Shown: positions 30,481 to 43,465 of the stretch, in pieces
Layout: each line of letters starts with the position of its first letter
How positions within the stretch are numbered: position 1 is the stretch's first letter
Source of the DNA: Pelodera strongyloides
Lineage: Eukaryota > Nematoda > Chromadorea > Rhabditida > Rhabditidae
Length of the DNA: 64,000 nucleotides
Assembly (NCBI GenBank): GCA_036852015.1
Contig: JAANDG010000515.1
Span: 1-64,000 of the forward strand
Direction of reading: 5' to 3'
Notes under the pieces: generated by a model
The model's database searches: none
The model's input: only the letters and a program-made list of their open reading frames with translations
Told to the model about the DNA's origin: nothing
Program-made: the position numbers and the translations under genes

Positions 30481-33400
30481 AGAAGGTCTAGAGAGACATG
30501 GAGATTTTAGACACCAGACGCCTAGACCTAAAGTACGGTAGTTTCAGCTAGAAATACCGGTATCATACGAGAATTCTTAGATTGATATATTCACTTTTTG
30601 ACGACTTACCGCTAATTATATGAAGTATTATTGTTTGGTAACTTACTGGTGTACCAGCCCCCGCTGGAATGCTAACGTTTGTTAACCGTAAGCCTAAGCG
30701 TATTATAAATGTCACAAACAAATTTCTACCGCGTACTAGTAGTATAGGCCAGCTTACCAATAGCCAATAGCATATTAAAAGTATCTGTGGGGTTCCGGTA
30801 GTATACTAACAGTCTGGTTTATTTATTGCACTAGATTAATCGACCGAAAAGTTATTATTCAATTAGTAAAATAAATATATGTTAAACCACTAATTACTAA
30901 CCGTATTTGTCATTTATTAGGCGCTAATTTTACTCGCATTTTAGGACTTTTGATATTTTTTTGATTGCATATTGCCAAATACACATACGCATTTTATACG
31001 CATTTTACTTGCTTCATGTAGTTTTTGTTGTTCGCTGTAGCCTAAGTAGATGCTTACACTGATTTTTAGAAAATTAATATCAAAGTAACATTGCTTATGT
31101 TAAGTATTTTGGAGCTCTCAAAGAGCGCTTTCTTCAGTTAATTTTTCCAATTTTTATGCCATATATTCGTATAATTATTTTGTATTTATTGATGCTTAGA
31201 TACTATCTATTAACTGGACTTGTTTGATATAATCCATATTAATTGCTGCATTTTATGCATACCGAGACGACTATGCCGCGTTGTGACTTTTCGTCCGTCC
31301 GCGTGCGAGCGGCGAACACGCCGCACGTATGTTGCGACAAAAATCGCGCCGCGGACCTTGAAAATGCGCTAATGCACATTTAGTGTTTTAACGATTGCTT
31401 AGTTTTTCTATTTTCAGTAATATTCGTCCTGTTGCTTATTTTCAAGTAATTTGATTAGTATTGTAGCTTCCTCTATGTCTATGTATTGCTATTTTCTAAA
31501 AAAAAAATTGGGTTCCGGTATTTGAATATTCAGTTTTATAATATATCAGGGCTTGTTTCTCCCTAGTCCCTATTCCTATCCTTTCATTCCAAATTCCAAG
31601 ACCAGAAGTCACAGATTCCAAATTACTCCAGATCTAATCAGTATCAATATAGTATGGATTTACTAACATTTTATCTCCAACAAACATATAATAGATCAAA
31701 TATAGTATTTATATAGTGTGGATTTAGCAACACTCGATTTTGAATCTAAAGATTCCATATGTGTAGTGAGTGTATTCAGTATACTATCGAATTAGCAGCA
31801 ACATATTTCCAGATGAAATTAGCATCAAAATAGTATCGACCTAGTAATAGTAGATATTCTACTTTTGATTGTACTCGAGTTTATTGATTGATTGTACCAA
31901 TTATGGGGTACTGTACTAATTGTTTAGTGATTGTGATTAAATAAAGAGTTCGCTTGTTGGTTGTTTAGTAAAATGTGTAGCAAGTAAAAGAACGACGGAG
32001 TTACACAGTTAGTAACTATGGGGGCGTGGTAGTTCATTTAGTAAATTTGGCTTCAGCTACTTCATGAAGCTGCTAGTTCGGGCTACTTTATGGGGTATGC
32101 AAGTATGCCTAAAAACTACCATAATTTGGAACGCCACGAGAATTTTTTTTTATTTTTCATATTAAATGTGTAGGTTTCGTGCAAAAATACGGTAGTTTTG
32201 ACAGAAACATGAACTTGAAAACCCCATAATTGTAGAAGGAGAATAGGAACTCAAAGATGTCAAAGCACTTCCATTTTTGACTTGAGCTCGAGGCTCCGTT
32301 TTTAGAAATGTTGATGAATATTTTCCAAACCCATGAGTTTTTTTGGCTTTTCCAAATCCGTGAAAATCCAAAATATTACCACGATAGGATAGGTTTTCAC
32401 ACAAAATCTGTTCGGTCAAACAATCTGTATTTGCACAGCGGCTGTATTTTTGGGCAATTTCAAATTCAAAATGTGACCGTGTGAATTTCTAATTTTCGCC
32501 CCCTTTTGAGCTGGACAATTGTATAATTTGATGCATTTTGAGTAGGGTTTGAATTAAAGTGAGGGTACTGTAGTCCGCGCACTATAGACTATAGTTGCTA
32601 TAAATTCTACTATAGGCCGCGGACTGCTTGAGCTGCGTGAAGCCTCAGACCCGCTTTAGAACTACTAGATCTAAATAAAGCAACTTTTCCAATATGTTGT
32701 ACCTGACTACTATTCTTAACTAAGTTCCTGCTAATTGTTTTTATATTAAAGCTGTATAACAGCCGGTTTTTGGAACGTATCCTAGACGCGCTGTGTTCCC
32801 ATGTAGTGTGTGCAAATAACTGAAGTGAACGTTACACCACACCTCCGATCTGATGACTCATAAAAACTATTTTCACACCGAGTTCTGACTTGTATTTTGA
32901 GGCGATCACAGCTCAGCTCATAGCACGCCGAATTTGCACAATTTGCACAACAACTATTTCAGGTGATGATGAAATAGTTCGCCAGCAATGTTTTTCATAT
33001 TTAATATTTATTAATGCGTAAAATGTTTGCATCACAGTGAATGCCTTCTAAAATACGGAACTTTAGGCATAAGACAATTCCGAAGAACGTTTGCCGGAGC
33101 CCGATGCACTGTTGGCCGGGGAATAACGTGTTATGTAATGACTCGCCAATATTTTTGTCGTGCAAAACACAAGTTCTAGACTGAATTTTAAGTTGTTATT
33201 GTTACTCTGCACATGATAGGATTATATATGATGATCGGTTTATTTGTTAGGGCCTGTTTTGCAGATTATGCAAACAGGGATGCGTGGGGCGTCATGTATA
33301 ACTGCATGTAGTTTGTTTAAAATCGGTATACTCTAACAATAAGTTCCAACTTCTACTTCGATGTTGTATGTATTTTAAGCCGCATTTTACAAGTTTTCTG

Positions 33401-34009
33401 GTTTACAAGTTTTGCGATGAATGATGGTATTACGTCATACTGGTCATACGGTACAAGTTTCGAGTTATCATAATTGATAAATCACAAGTTACAAGTATAA
33501 TTGTGTTGTTAAGACATAAAATATATAACAAGTCACAAGTCATAACTTTTTATTTTTAGTCTACTCTGTGACTCTGTTCTTCTACCAAATGATTCACTCA
33601 CTCCATAGTTCATAGTTTATTCTAAAATTCGTGATTTCATCTTATTATCAGCAAATATAGTAAATCATTTTGATGTCATTTCCGCGATGAAATACCGTTA
33701 TCCGGAAGTGAACCTTGCAAACCTGCTAGTTAGTCTCTTAATCCTACCGCGTGACATCATTCAGGTTCTAATTTAACAAGAAGACAGGCGGAACTTCTTA
33801 TCTAAAGCTGTAGGAGTGCATTCTATCTTAGATTTCAAAATAGATGGGGCAGGGGTATTTAGCTGCAGGTGTCAGACCTGTTTGACTTGCTTATAGCCAG
33901 CAGTTTATTTGAGGGCTTTTTCTGGATTTTATTCTGCATTCTACGCATTATAGCCTGTTTATGTTATGAAGTTCTTGCTGAAGTGCTTGTTTACATATTT
34001 TTTGACGAG

Positions 34010-34069
34010 CCTAAGCCTAAGCCTAAGCCTAAGCCTAAGCCTAAGCCTAAGCCTAAGCCTAAGCCTAAG
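34010..34069 (-). repeat. Interstitial telomeric repeat (GCCTAA)10
   Basis: The longest telomeric-type array in the window, in the opposite orientation to the others. It accounts for a Lys-Pro repeat frame on the + strand and a Leu-Gly frame on the minus strand. Confidence 0.95.
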
Positions 34070-34673
34070 TCTTGATCTGTGATTTGCGGATTGACGAATA
34101 CTCTGATTTTACATTTAGTAATGCATTTTGCGAAAAAAAGTCTATAATTTGATCCTAACCGGCCTCTCGCTGGCTCTTTTGATCTAGTTTCTCTTTGTTT
34201 CGTCCCGTTTCTAAATTTCATCATTTTTTCGGCAAAACTCAACTCTACAGTTCTTCTGTACTCTTTTTCGTGGTCACTTCGTGGCCCTATTTCGTTTTTT
34301 TTTGTTATTCTAATTCTATGATTCACCTGCTATCCTGGTCAGCAACTGCGCAAACAGAGTGCGCCGATATGGCGCACATTTGGATGTTTGCGTAACTCGC
34401 GTCCCCCTCCGCCCCTTTAAATTCATAGCATCGAGAAGGGTCATCAAGCATGAGCGTACTTTTTTGTGAATCATCGCGCGTTTTTTGGTGTTATGTGGGT
34501 TTTGTTTGGTTGATGTTTAAAGTGATATAGCACGTGGTTTTGTAACGTATGATGTTCGATTATCCAACACATAAGGGCACATCAGTTTACCAGTCCACGT
34601 CGCAAGACCACGTGAAATGCCTAATGTGCAAATGTTTACATTTGAAGGTATGGAAATTTAGCGAATAACATCC

Positions 34674-34855
34674 AGAGGCCGTATTCACCACTCAAGGGTA
34701 AACATTTCTCTAGAGACAAAACTTTTGGAACGCATTTTTCGGGAAGGAGAGTGAGTGGTGAATGCAAATTTTGTGACATAATCTCGCTTTCTAGGTAAAT
34801 TTTCTCCGAGAGACAGTTTTCTCCAGGGGTAAACGGAGTGGTGAATACGGCCTCT
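34674..34855. mobile_element. MITE, family E (AGAGGCC..TATTCACCACTC ends)
   Basis: Inverted ends AGAGGCCGTATTCACCACTC about 180 bp apart. A second copy with the same ends lies at 63574-63702, and a lone end at 57862-57878. Target duplication is not clear. Confidence 0.7.
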
Positions 34856-36493
34856 GAGTTGTTGAGTACCTGTCACCTTTACCGATCTCCGCCTATATGA
34901 AACAGAAAACAGTTTTTTCGCTTGGGTGTTGATGTATGGAGCATTCGAGCCACGTAAAGAAGTTCTTATTATTTTGCATCTATGCTAAACTCTGTCTCTC
35001 CTTCTCTCCCTCTCTCGTTCTCTCGTTCTCTCGTTTTCTCGCTCTCTCGCTCTCTTCCTGTCTCAATATCTAAATCTCCCACTTTGTCATATCTCTTGTA
35101 GTTATTTTCCGCTACCGCTTACTGTGTTTGGTTTACAGTTTACCACTAAATGGTGCAATGTCTTATGTCCCGGTTCCAAATGGAATAAGTCCTCTTAGAA
35201 TTAGACTAACAAAGCTACATCGATACAGTAGTCAGCGCAGTAACGCCCATGCGCTGAATCTGTGGTACACCGACAAAGCTACACGGTAGACATAACCGGA
35301 ACGGTACCGTGGTACCGCGGTACCGCCCATACCGCAGTATCTAAGGAATCCTAAAACAGGTGTGTACCTGCTAAAACTATGTGTAGGCGTATAAGGCAGG
35401 TTCTCAGAGGAAGTACCCAATCTATGATTCAATGGTGCTTTTTTTGGGTAATATTAGCCCACGTGCGGTCTCGGAAACGCATCTTCGCGCGCGCCGCCGG
35501 GCCAAATAAGGAACTAAAAAAGGACCGTACAGACATGTTTAGAATCATAGGTGGATCAATTTTTTCTTTCTAAACGATGGCGCGACTCAATTCAGATTTT
35601 GAATTTTTCCGATTCTTTTTCGGTCCTGAGGATTCTAGGTGACAAATTACTTGACGTCTTCAGGCTTTTCTAAAACTCCGAATATGTATTCTAGCAAGCA
35701 TGCCATGCTGGAATTGTCCACACGCGCATAGAAAATGCATGTAACACATTAAAGTGCATTTTATTCGAGCATTCGTTTCACAAACCACGTGTCGTGCCGC
35801 TTTAAAAACATATTTACTGAACCTAGTGGTAGAATAAGATATATTACTCATCACAACGAGGTGTGCTACGATATTTTTGTTATGCCGACTACGCGAGGAA
35901 TGTTTTGAAAAAAAAAATCGAAAAAACTTTTCTTAGTTATAGTTTATATAGCTATTAAAATGAAACGCGTCATTGCGTTTCGGGCGATGAATCGTCGTTG
36001 GATTTATATGGCGGCAAACTGATAGTTTTTTGACAGTTTGTAGACGGGGCGTCCCCGGCCCCGGGTTCGGCTATATTGATATGCCTCCATTTTGTACACT
36101 TGTTATATTTTCTGCAGTTGTTAGATCTGGCTATGATTATTTTATTATTCTATTACTTTATATTTCGTTTTTGTGATGCAATTCTACCATCTGTAACCTT
36201 CACTCTTTTCACTGAATTACTGAGAACGTGGTTATCTTATTTGTGTACGTAAACGTAACGCAATTATACTATTGAATACTGAAATATAGGATAGAAAAAT
36301 TAATGAATAATGATTATTAACTAAACATAAAGTCGTTAAGATCAGAGGGCTATACTAGTTGATCTTATACTGTAATGGCATTTCTATATCTGACCACGGT
36401 TCGGACTTCGGACTAGGTACCTCCAATAGGTTTTTGTTTGACGAATATAACTTCATGTTTGTATGCGATGTACCACCTTGAGTCCGCAATATT

Positions 36494-36663
36494 GTAAAGC
36501 CAGTTTTTGAAACCCATCATGGACAACTGAATTCTTACGTATTTACGTTAATTTACTCGAATTTAGCTCGCTTTTTATTCTAATTTATGTTCGTCTGAAT
36601 AAGTTGCACAAGAATACGGGTGTACTCGATGCGTTTCAAAAACCGACCGGTATTTCGCTTTAA
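36494..36663. mobile_element. MITE, family A
   Basis: Left end GTAAAGCCAGTTTTTGAAAC, right end GACCGGTATTTCGCTTTAAC. Here the left flank is GTAA, not TTAA, which favours a TA target. Confidence 0.75.
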
Positions 36664-36913
36664 CAAAATTCTGAAACGCTTTTTTTATGTAGTTTACGCC
36701 CCTTCCGTAGGGATTCTTGCTGCACTGACATACCGATATTCAAGACGTTCTGTTTTATACGTATGAAAAAACTCTTGCTTTCACCTTTCTTATTGTTTTA
36801 TGCTTTTGTTTCATATGATTGGTTCTGAAAATTATATTGTTTTTATTTTTCAGGAGCTCGTTCTTACATAATTTGGAAAACTCGCTAACAGACTAATTAT
36901 TCAATAAAAAAAA

Positions 36914-39057
36914 ATGATTACAATGATCAACTACCCGTCCGAGTCGCCCAAGGAGTTCTATGGTGGGTTATTTAAAAGGTTCACAGGAAAACGAAATATT
37001 GCCAAATCCACAAAAAAACGTCGTTGGCCCATCACCAAATGGTTTTAGCGAAACAACCATATGGTGACTGGTTCTTGACCACTTGATGACGATCTGATGA
37101 TGGTCTTCGATTAAACTTGGTCACGAGTTGGTCACGAATTGGTCAAAAACCAGTGAACCGTATCGACATGGATTCACCCATTTCCTATGTTATGAGTCCG
37201 CATGTCAATACAAATCACAATATGTGCGTAAGTAGTCTTGACGGTATTTGGGTGGTGCTCGGCGCGTGCCAGCGGTGTGCTAGCGGCGCACCAGCGGGCT
37301 GATATCTGCCTTCAGAATTGGACGTCTTTAAATTGAAAGTTTTATTTGCAGGAGGTTCCACATCCGAGGGTAAATTCTACTTCCCAGATCGCTACAATTT
37401 GGAAGAAAGAAAAAGGAGCGCATCACATGAATTAGTAACCAGCGGACACTTGAGAAAGGTGGGTAGGCTCGGCTAGTCAGAATGGTAGGCAGCATACCGT
37501 ACCGGCCGCAATGGTGCCCGACCTTATGATTTGGAAATTTGGACCTAGATTTTACACATAATTGACATCACTCTTAGAGGCTTCCGCATATTAAAGCGAA
37601 ATACCGGCCAGTTTTTTAAACACATCGAGTACACGAACATTCTTATGCAGCTTATGCGAATGAACATAGACTGCATAGATTAGAATAAAAAATCGAGCTA
37701 AATTCGAGTAAACTAGCATAAATACGCAATATTCAGTTGTACACGATGCGTTTCGAAAACCAGCCGGTGTTTCGCTTTAAAGCATACGTAATGCGTTGAG
37801 TCGACATAAGACATAAGGCGTTCTATTATGCTCTATTTCTACGTGGCAGCCTACTTTTCGACATCAGTTTTCATAGTTTGACATATTATTTATGTGTGTT
37901 TATGACTTGAACCTTTCTAGACCTCCGAAGGCCTGTGGAATGACCTGTTTCTTCAAAAAATGATCGAAAAACTGAATGAGCCATCTGACACGGAAAGTAC
38001 TACTTCACAGGAGACGATTTCCGACTCAAAACCTTCCAAGAAGAAGTAAGTTTACACTACGGTCTAAGGGCCTACTAGGGCCTTCTAAGGGCCTACTAAG
38101 GACCTACTAAGGCCTACTAACAACTAACGTGGAGGTCAAAGGCCTCCCGTAAAGATTTTATGGCTACTAAGTTTATAATATGGATTAAGGATTAAGAACC
38201 TACCAAGAGCTACTGAGAGCTGAGAGTTACCAAGTCCTTATTTCGCAAATGAGAAAATTCTCCATAACTCTACAAGTGTAGTTATTGATTATTTTTTTAT
38301 TGATTGATGAACCGACCCAAATAAAAAGCTAGGAATAAGAAGCGCTAAGGCTATAATTTTTGAGAAAGAACGAGAGAGTGAGGAGAGAAATAGAGAGGGG
38401 AGAAAGAGACACACAGAGAGAGAGAATGTAGAAACATAAAACTTTTAGAAAAAAACCGTCTCCCATCCTCACAATTTACGACTTAAATTTATGCGTATTT
38501 CATGGGTTTTCTGTACGCAGAGCAAACATTGTTGCCTGTCTCTTGACCACATGTGATATTTAGCGCTTCGTAAGGGCTTGAAAATAACAGAATATGTTAG
38601 GGGTGGTATCCACCCACTCACGCCTTTTGGCTTTACTGTATCCTCCACCCACGCGTTTTACTTTAACCCGCCACGCTATAAGACCGGCTTGAGCTATGAG
38701 CTGGTCAAACATGTCATTTTTTTCTTTGTATCACCCATGGCTGGCAGGCCCAAAGAAAATAACATGGCTTTCTTTCAGAGTCATGAAAAACGACATTTCT
38801 TGAATTGATGAATCTGGTGTTTAGGCTTAGGCTTAGGCTTAGGCTTAGGCTTAGGCTTAAGATACGTTGAATTTCTTAGCGACATATAGCTAGGTAAAAC
38901 ATTGAAATGCGTTGAACTTCTTGTTGTTAAAACACTGTCTAATTTCCCTAATTTCAGAGTCCGGTCACGATCGCAACCTCACTTTTCCCTACACAACTTG
39001 ACGCATATCTTCAGAGAGTCGCGGAAGAATAGCACACCGACGCAAGCAAAATCGTAA
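36914..39057 (+). CDS. Unrecognised 126-aa protein
   Basis: Four exons with consistent phases: 36914-36962, 37352-37458, 37921-38045 and 38958-39057. It begins MITMINYPSESPKEFYGG, has a charged middle (RYNLEERKRSASHELVTSGH), then LWNDLFLQKMIEKLNE, a Ser/Thr-rich stretch, a SKKKVRSRS basic cluster and a Ser/Thr C-terminus (ESRKNSTPTQAKS). There is no signal peptide or membrane segment. The basic clusters could serve as nuclear localisation signals; that is inference. I do not recognise the family. TTTTTCAG about 60 nt upstream is a plausible trans-splice acceptor. Intron 2 contains a MITE (37591-37780) and intron 3 a telomeric repeat. Confidence 0.65.
37591..37780. mobile_element. MITE, family A
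   Basis: In intron 2 of the 126-aa gene. TTAAAGCGAAATACCGGCC at the left, GGTGTTTCGCTTTAA at the right, 190 bp. Confidence 0.85.
38821..38860 (+). repeat. Interstitial telomeric repeat (TTAGGC)6
   Basis: About six copies in intron 3 of the 126-aa gene, roughly 100 bp before the acceptor. Confidence 0.9.
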
Positions 39058-39702
39058 ATGTGCCTTTGTGTGCCTTTTTTGGGGTCAACGTGCTTTTTGT
39101 GCCTTTTTCGTAAATCTGCCTTTTACGTTACGTACTTACGTAGTTATTCTCTCTTGATAACGATACTTTTTGTTGTGTAGAAAATGATTTCTTATACATA
39201 TGAATTGTAAATTTCCCATGTACAACGCTTTTTCAATGCATAATGTGAGTGTCTTCGCCCAGTATTTTTCATTTTGCGTTTAATTCTTCGTAATCATTGG
39301 TCTCCAACTTATGAAAAGCTTTAAATTTGGTTCACCTTGTTAAGAGTTAAGATTGTATTTTAGTAAAGCGACATGACACGTGGTTTATGAAGCTTTAATA
39401 TATTTCATTCCGTTTACCTATGACCATCTCTGGTGTATTTTAGTAAAGCGACATGACACGTGGTTTGTGAAGCTTTAATAGATTTCGTTCCGTTTAAATA
39501 TGATCACAGCATGGCTTTATTCTGTATGCATTTTGTTATTTTGCTATTCATTGTACATATATTCAAGATTATCTATTTATGATATGATGACTATTCTTGT
39601 ATTTTCGTCCTTCTAATATTCAGGAAAGGCAGTAAGTAGCTTTCTAAAAAAAACAGTTTTCCAATTTATTTATACATGTTACATTAACCTTTATCGACTC
39701 TT

Positions 39703-39885
39703 TTAAAGCGAAATACCGGCTGGTTTTTCGAAACACATCCAGTACGCCATAATTCTTATGCAGCTTATGCAAATGAACATAAATTAGAATAAAAAAAGGA
39801 GCAAAATTCGAGCAACTTTGCATAAATAAGTAAGAATTCAGTTGTCCACGATGCGTTTCAAAAACCGGCCGGTGTTTCGCTTTAA
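39703..39885. mobile_element. MITE, family A
   Basis: Both ends well kept (TTAAAGCGAAATACCGGCTG and CCGGCCGGTGTTTCGCTTTAA, split by about 140 bp). Its right TTAA is shared with the next element. Confidence 0.85.
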
Positions 39886-40312
39886 AGGATCGCAGTCACT
39901 ACAAATTCGTATTTTTTATTCGCTTTTCATTAATTGTTCAAGTATGTGAAGAAAACGACGATTCCAGCGCCAAAGTACGGCAAAACGAACTCAGGGAGAG
40001 AAATCCCTGTTTATGACTTTTACTTATATACCGTAGTTTATAATTGCCCGTATAGAGTTTCATAATAAATACCCTGCAGTGATAAACCACGCGCCAGGTG
40101 TAACACTGCAGGCTGTTCACTCTCCAAGTACCCCTGGCAATTGCATATATGCACCAGCGTCGGTCATTTATCAAAACTCATTCTCATTGATTTCTCTCCC
40201 TGAGTTCCATTTTATGTGGATTTTTATGGGCTGCATATTGTTTTATAAATCTGCTTGCATCTAATAAAAATCGAATAAAAAAGTTGATTTTGAAGTGACT
40301 GCCTTCCTTTAA
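39882..40312. mobile_element. 431-bp element B, copy 1
   Basis: Starts TTAAAGGATCGCAGTCACTA and ends AGTGACTGCCTTCCTTTAA, an imperfect inverted repeat; TTAA at both edges. The inverted copy at 41935-42365 has the same length and only scattered differences. No coding capacity. Confidence 0.85.
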
Positions 40313-40494
40313 GTTCAATAAGTGAATCAGCACAACTAATTTGTTCAGTAGTCCAGTTTTATTATCCAACCGTGGCTTTAATTTCCATGTGTTTCAACAA
40401 GGAAACAAAATAATAAATATTTTATTAGCGCTCTATTTATTACAGTATATATTAATACACAATTTGGTTGCCGGTTCCAATAAATACACGTATT

Positions 40495-41559
40495 TTACTG
40501 AGTCTCGTTCTGTGCGAAGAAGAAATTGCCAGCCAATGGAGCGCCTAAAAAGGGTTATTTATAGATTGGCGAGCTCAGCCAGGAAAGCGAGATCTCGTGC
40601 ACCAGTGGCGCATTTGTGGCACATTTTCCTGCCCTGCATGTGCGCCAGCGATCCAACAACAACAAAAATATGTTTCCTCAAACAAGAAAACGCACCAAGC
40701 TTGTGTTTCTCGGCGAACTTCTTAATGCTGAACTTGGAGCGCGAGTCCTTCTTGGGTTCCTAAAAAAATGATTATTTTTTAAAACTTTTTTTTATTAAAA
40801 AAGAAAATGATTTAGTTTAAGTTGTAATGACGAAACATTTCCAACCACATCATAGGAGCTATGTTAGAATTAAAGCGACATGATAGGTGGCTTTTAAACT
40901 AGACTGGACAACTGCACATAATAGAACACAATGTGCATTCAAAACCACGTGTCATAACGCTTTAAACACTTACGCTGATTCTTCTTCCTTGGTGCTCCCA
41001 CAATAGAATAATATAACGGTGGAGTCCGGTTCTAGGCTGAGGTCCAGGGGAGCCGTAGGCCATTTGGTGCTGACCTGTAAAAGTAATATTTTTGTCACAT
41101 ATAGGTCAAGAAAATACGGGAAAATTGGGTAATTAAACCGGTTATTTACCCAAAATTGAGGTGTAGTCTGATCAGGACCTATAAATATATCACAAATGTG
41201 TTACCATTTTACGTGGGATTTACAAAAGATCGATACTGAACTACATCGTTCTCTAATCTAACAATGGATCGTGCAAAGAAGAAATAAATCGATCACTCCA
41301 TTCAAGCGAAATGGCTGCACAATCGCATTCCCATGTAAATTATTCTCCATTGGGCACATTATCCACGCGCTATACCGCTTTAATAAACTGATGTTACCTC
41401 CATTGATTCCCTCCAACACGTTGCTCGCGGGGATGTTGACGACTAACCAGTGCAGCCATTCGGCCACGGAGGGGTTCTTGCGGGACAGATTGTCGGGGTC
41501 TAAACAAGCATAAGCATAAACGGGAGTAATAAAAAGTCAGTAAAATTGTCCCAGATGAC

Positions 41560-41590
<31 letters not shown>

Positions 41591-43465
41591 ACATTCTCTA
41601 CGCTTCTCCCTCTCTATCTCTCCCTCTCTCTCCTCTCAGGATCTCTCTCCCCTGGACCAGCTCGTTTAAAGCTCATTGATCAGGCCGAAACGACGTGGGG
41701 CCACAAGATTACACAAAATGTGCATTAGTAAACATATGACAAGTGGATTTGAATGTAGAACATTTGTCATATATATTCATCAGTTTACCCGAACATAACA
41801 ATAAGTCATAACAAAAAGAACCAGTGCCATACATTCAAAAATCATATTGTTCAAATAAAAAGGAAGAATTATGTGGATGCTGCGAAAGCATTTTCTACAC
41901 ATTTTTAAAATACTTCAGCTTATACTAACTTTATTTAAAGGAAGGCAGTCACTTCAAAATCAACTTTTTTATTCGATTTTTATTAGATGCAAGCAGATTT
42001 ATAAAACAATATGCAGCCCATAAAAATCCACATAAAATGGAACTCAGGGAGAGAAATCAATGAGAATGAGGTTTGATAAATGACCGACGCCGGTGCATAT
42101 ATGCAATTGCCAGGGGTACTTGGAGAGTGAACAGCCTGCAGTGTTACACCTGGCGCGTGGTTTATCACTGCAGGGTATTTATTATGAAACTCTATACGGG
42201 CAATTATAAACTACGGTATATAAGTAAAAGTCATAAACATGGATTTCTCTCCCTGAGTTCGTTTTGCCGTACTTTGCCGCTGGAATCGTCGTTTTCTTCA
42301 CATACTTGAACAATTAATGAAAAGCGAATAAAAAATCCGAATTTGTAGTGACTGCGATCCTTTAACTAACACGATAAGTACTGAATTACAGTCGACGTGC
42401 GCAAAAATCGAAACCCGAAACTACCATATCCTGGTGAAGGCCTAGTGCGGAAACGCTCAATTCAATATTTGACAATCCGTGAATAGAGGTGTATTTTATA
42501 AAATGGTTATATTTAAATATTTCACACCTACCAATCATGACCATGGTGAATGTGCTCTCGGGATCGACTTTCAGGTTGAAACGGGGAGCGTTCTTCAGGT
42601 TCCTCACCTAAAATGGGGCTTTACGTTTTAATATTATATTACAATACTAATAAATTATAAACAAATACTCAATAAATTGACGTTGTAACTTCAAAAGCTG
42701 CATGTTCTTTCTTCGGCGAAATTACGGCCGATTTTTGAAACGTATGCCAAACAGGTGAATTCACTTGCATCATATGCAAATTAGCATTAGAATAAAAATG
42801 GACCCCAATTCGACCCACTAACACTACATATAGCATAACTACATAACATAGGAATGCAGTTATTTGTGATGTATATCAAAAACCGGCCGTTATTTCGCTT
42901 TATGGACAGTGACGTTTTGACAAAAACTGACATCAGTCAAAACTGTGAACATTGATATTATTATTATTAGTAGTAGTATTAATATTTTACAAGAAACATA
43001 CGGGTATAGTCATTCCGGGCTCTACTTGGATGCCGTCGAAAACGAGCTGAAAATCAGGATGTATTTATTCATGTTAAATGTTTTCAATTTATCTTACTAT
43101 TCGAATCAGGATGTATTTATTCATGTTAATTGTTTTTCAATTTATCTTACTATTCGCTTTATCCCCTTCAGTTTGTGTTAAAATTGCTGGGTAAAATTGC
43201 TGGCTGCGTTCAACTTCGAACATAAAAATTCAGACCTTATGTGCCGTAAACTTGACAGATATTATGTGTCAAGTTCTGCCAATGAATTTTACGCATATTT
43301 CATTCTTAGTATTACTTTACAAGAAATGAGGTCACTAATTATATGAGGCACAAAATTTGACCTTATTTAATTAACAAAACTTACGTTCAATTTCTCGTTC
43401 GGCGCCTGGTCAATAATATTAGGGGTGATTTCATTTTGAGCGAAAAGAGCGGCCAGATCACCCAT
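40495..43465 (-). CDS. Phosphatidylethanolamine-binding protein (PEBP) family
   Basis: Seven exons on the minus strand: 43465-43385, 43046-43002, 42607-42532, 41499-41398, 41074-40974, 40759-40696 and 40544-40495, joining in phase to 172 aa. It shows the PEBP hallmarks: N-terminal NEITPNIIDQAP, VEPG, the ligand-pocket motif as MVMIDPDNLSRKNP (D68, D70), WLHWLVVNIP (H84), YGSPGPQPRTGLHRYIILLWE (GxHRY) and FSIKKFAEKHKLG. The family binds phospholipid headgroups or kinases in the cytosol. The protein stops at AGNFFFAQNETQ, about 20 residues earlier than the usual end containing the (D/E)WDDYVP segment. TTCCAG lies one base before the ATG, a likely trans-splice site. Introns carry mobile elements B (41935-42365) and A (42714-42904). 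Confidence 0.93.
40870..40965. mobile_element. MITE, family C, short
   Basis: TTAAAGCGACATGATAGGTGG at the left and ACCACGTGTCATAACGCTTTAA-type end at the right, only 96 bp, in a PEBP intron. Confidence 0.7.
41935..42365. mobile_element. 431-bp element B, copy 2 (inverted)
   Basis: Reverse-complement copy of 39882-40312, inside PEBP intron 3. TTAA at both ends. Confidence 0.85.
42714..42904. mobile_element. MITE, family A, diverged left end
   Basis: Left TCGGCGAAATTACGGCCG, right CCGGCCGTTATTTCGCTTTA, in PEBP intron 2. Confidence 0.65.

Larger units (their letters stand above)
30481..36913. other. 6.4-kb intergenic interval
   Basis: Between the transporter stop and the next gene. AATAAA near 30870 is a candidate poly(A) signal for the transporter. 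I see a GCGC-rich patch at 31262-31375, a partial family A end at about 32749, repeated ACAAGTT words at 33370-33545, a 10-copy GCCTAA array at 34010-34069, an inverted-repeat element at 34674-34855, a family C right end at about 35780-35806 and a family A MITE at 36494-36663. TTTTTCAG near 36846-36853 may be the trans-splice site of the next gene. No coding exon is supported. Confidence 0.5.
39058..40494. other. Interval between convergent genes
   Basis: Holds a near-direct duplication of about 78 bp (39355-39500, each with AAAGCGACATGACACGTGG), a family A MITE (39703-39885) and a 431-bp element (39882-40312). TTTATT near 40436 is AATAAA on the minus strand and probably ends the PEBP transcript. 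Confidence 0.6.

Noticed and set aside
33869..34075. Hydrophobic frame ending in a Lys-Pro repeat
   Set aside because: The Lys-Pro repeat is translated telomeric DNA and the upstream part has no exon signals.
41116..41160. Minus-strand GGTTTAATTACCCAA resembling the SL1 spliced leader
   Set aside because: The match stops after 15 bases, there is no following splice donor or Sm-site context, and the stretch lies in an imperfect palindrome in a PEBP intron. Likely chance.
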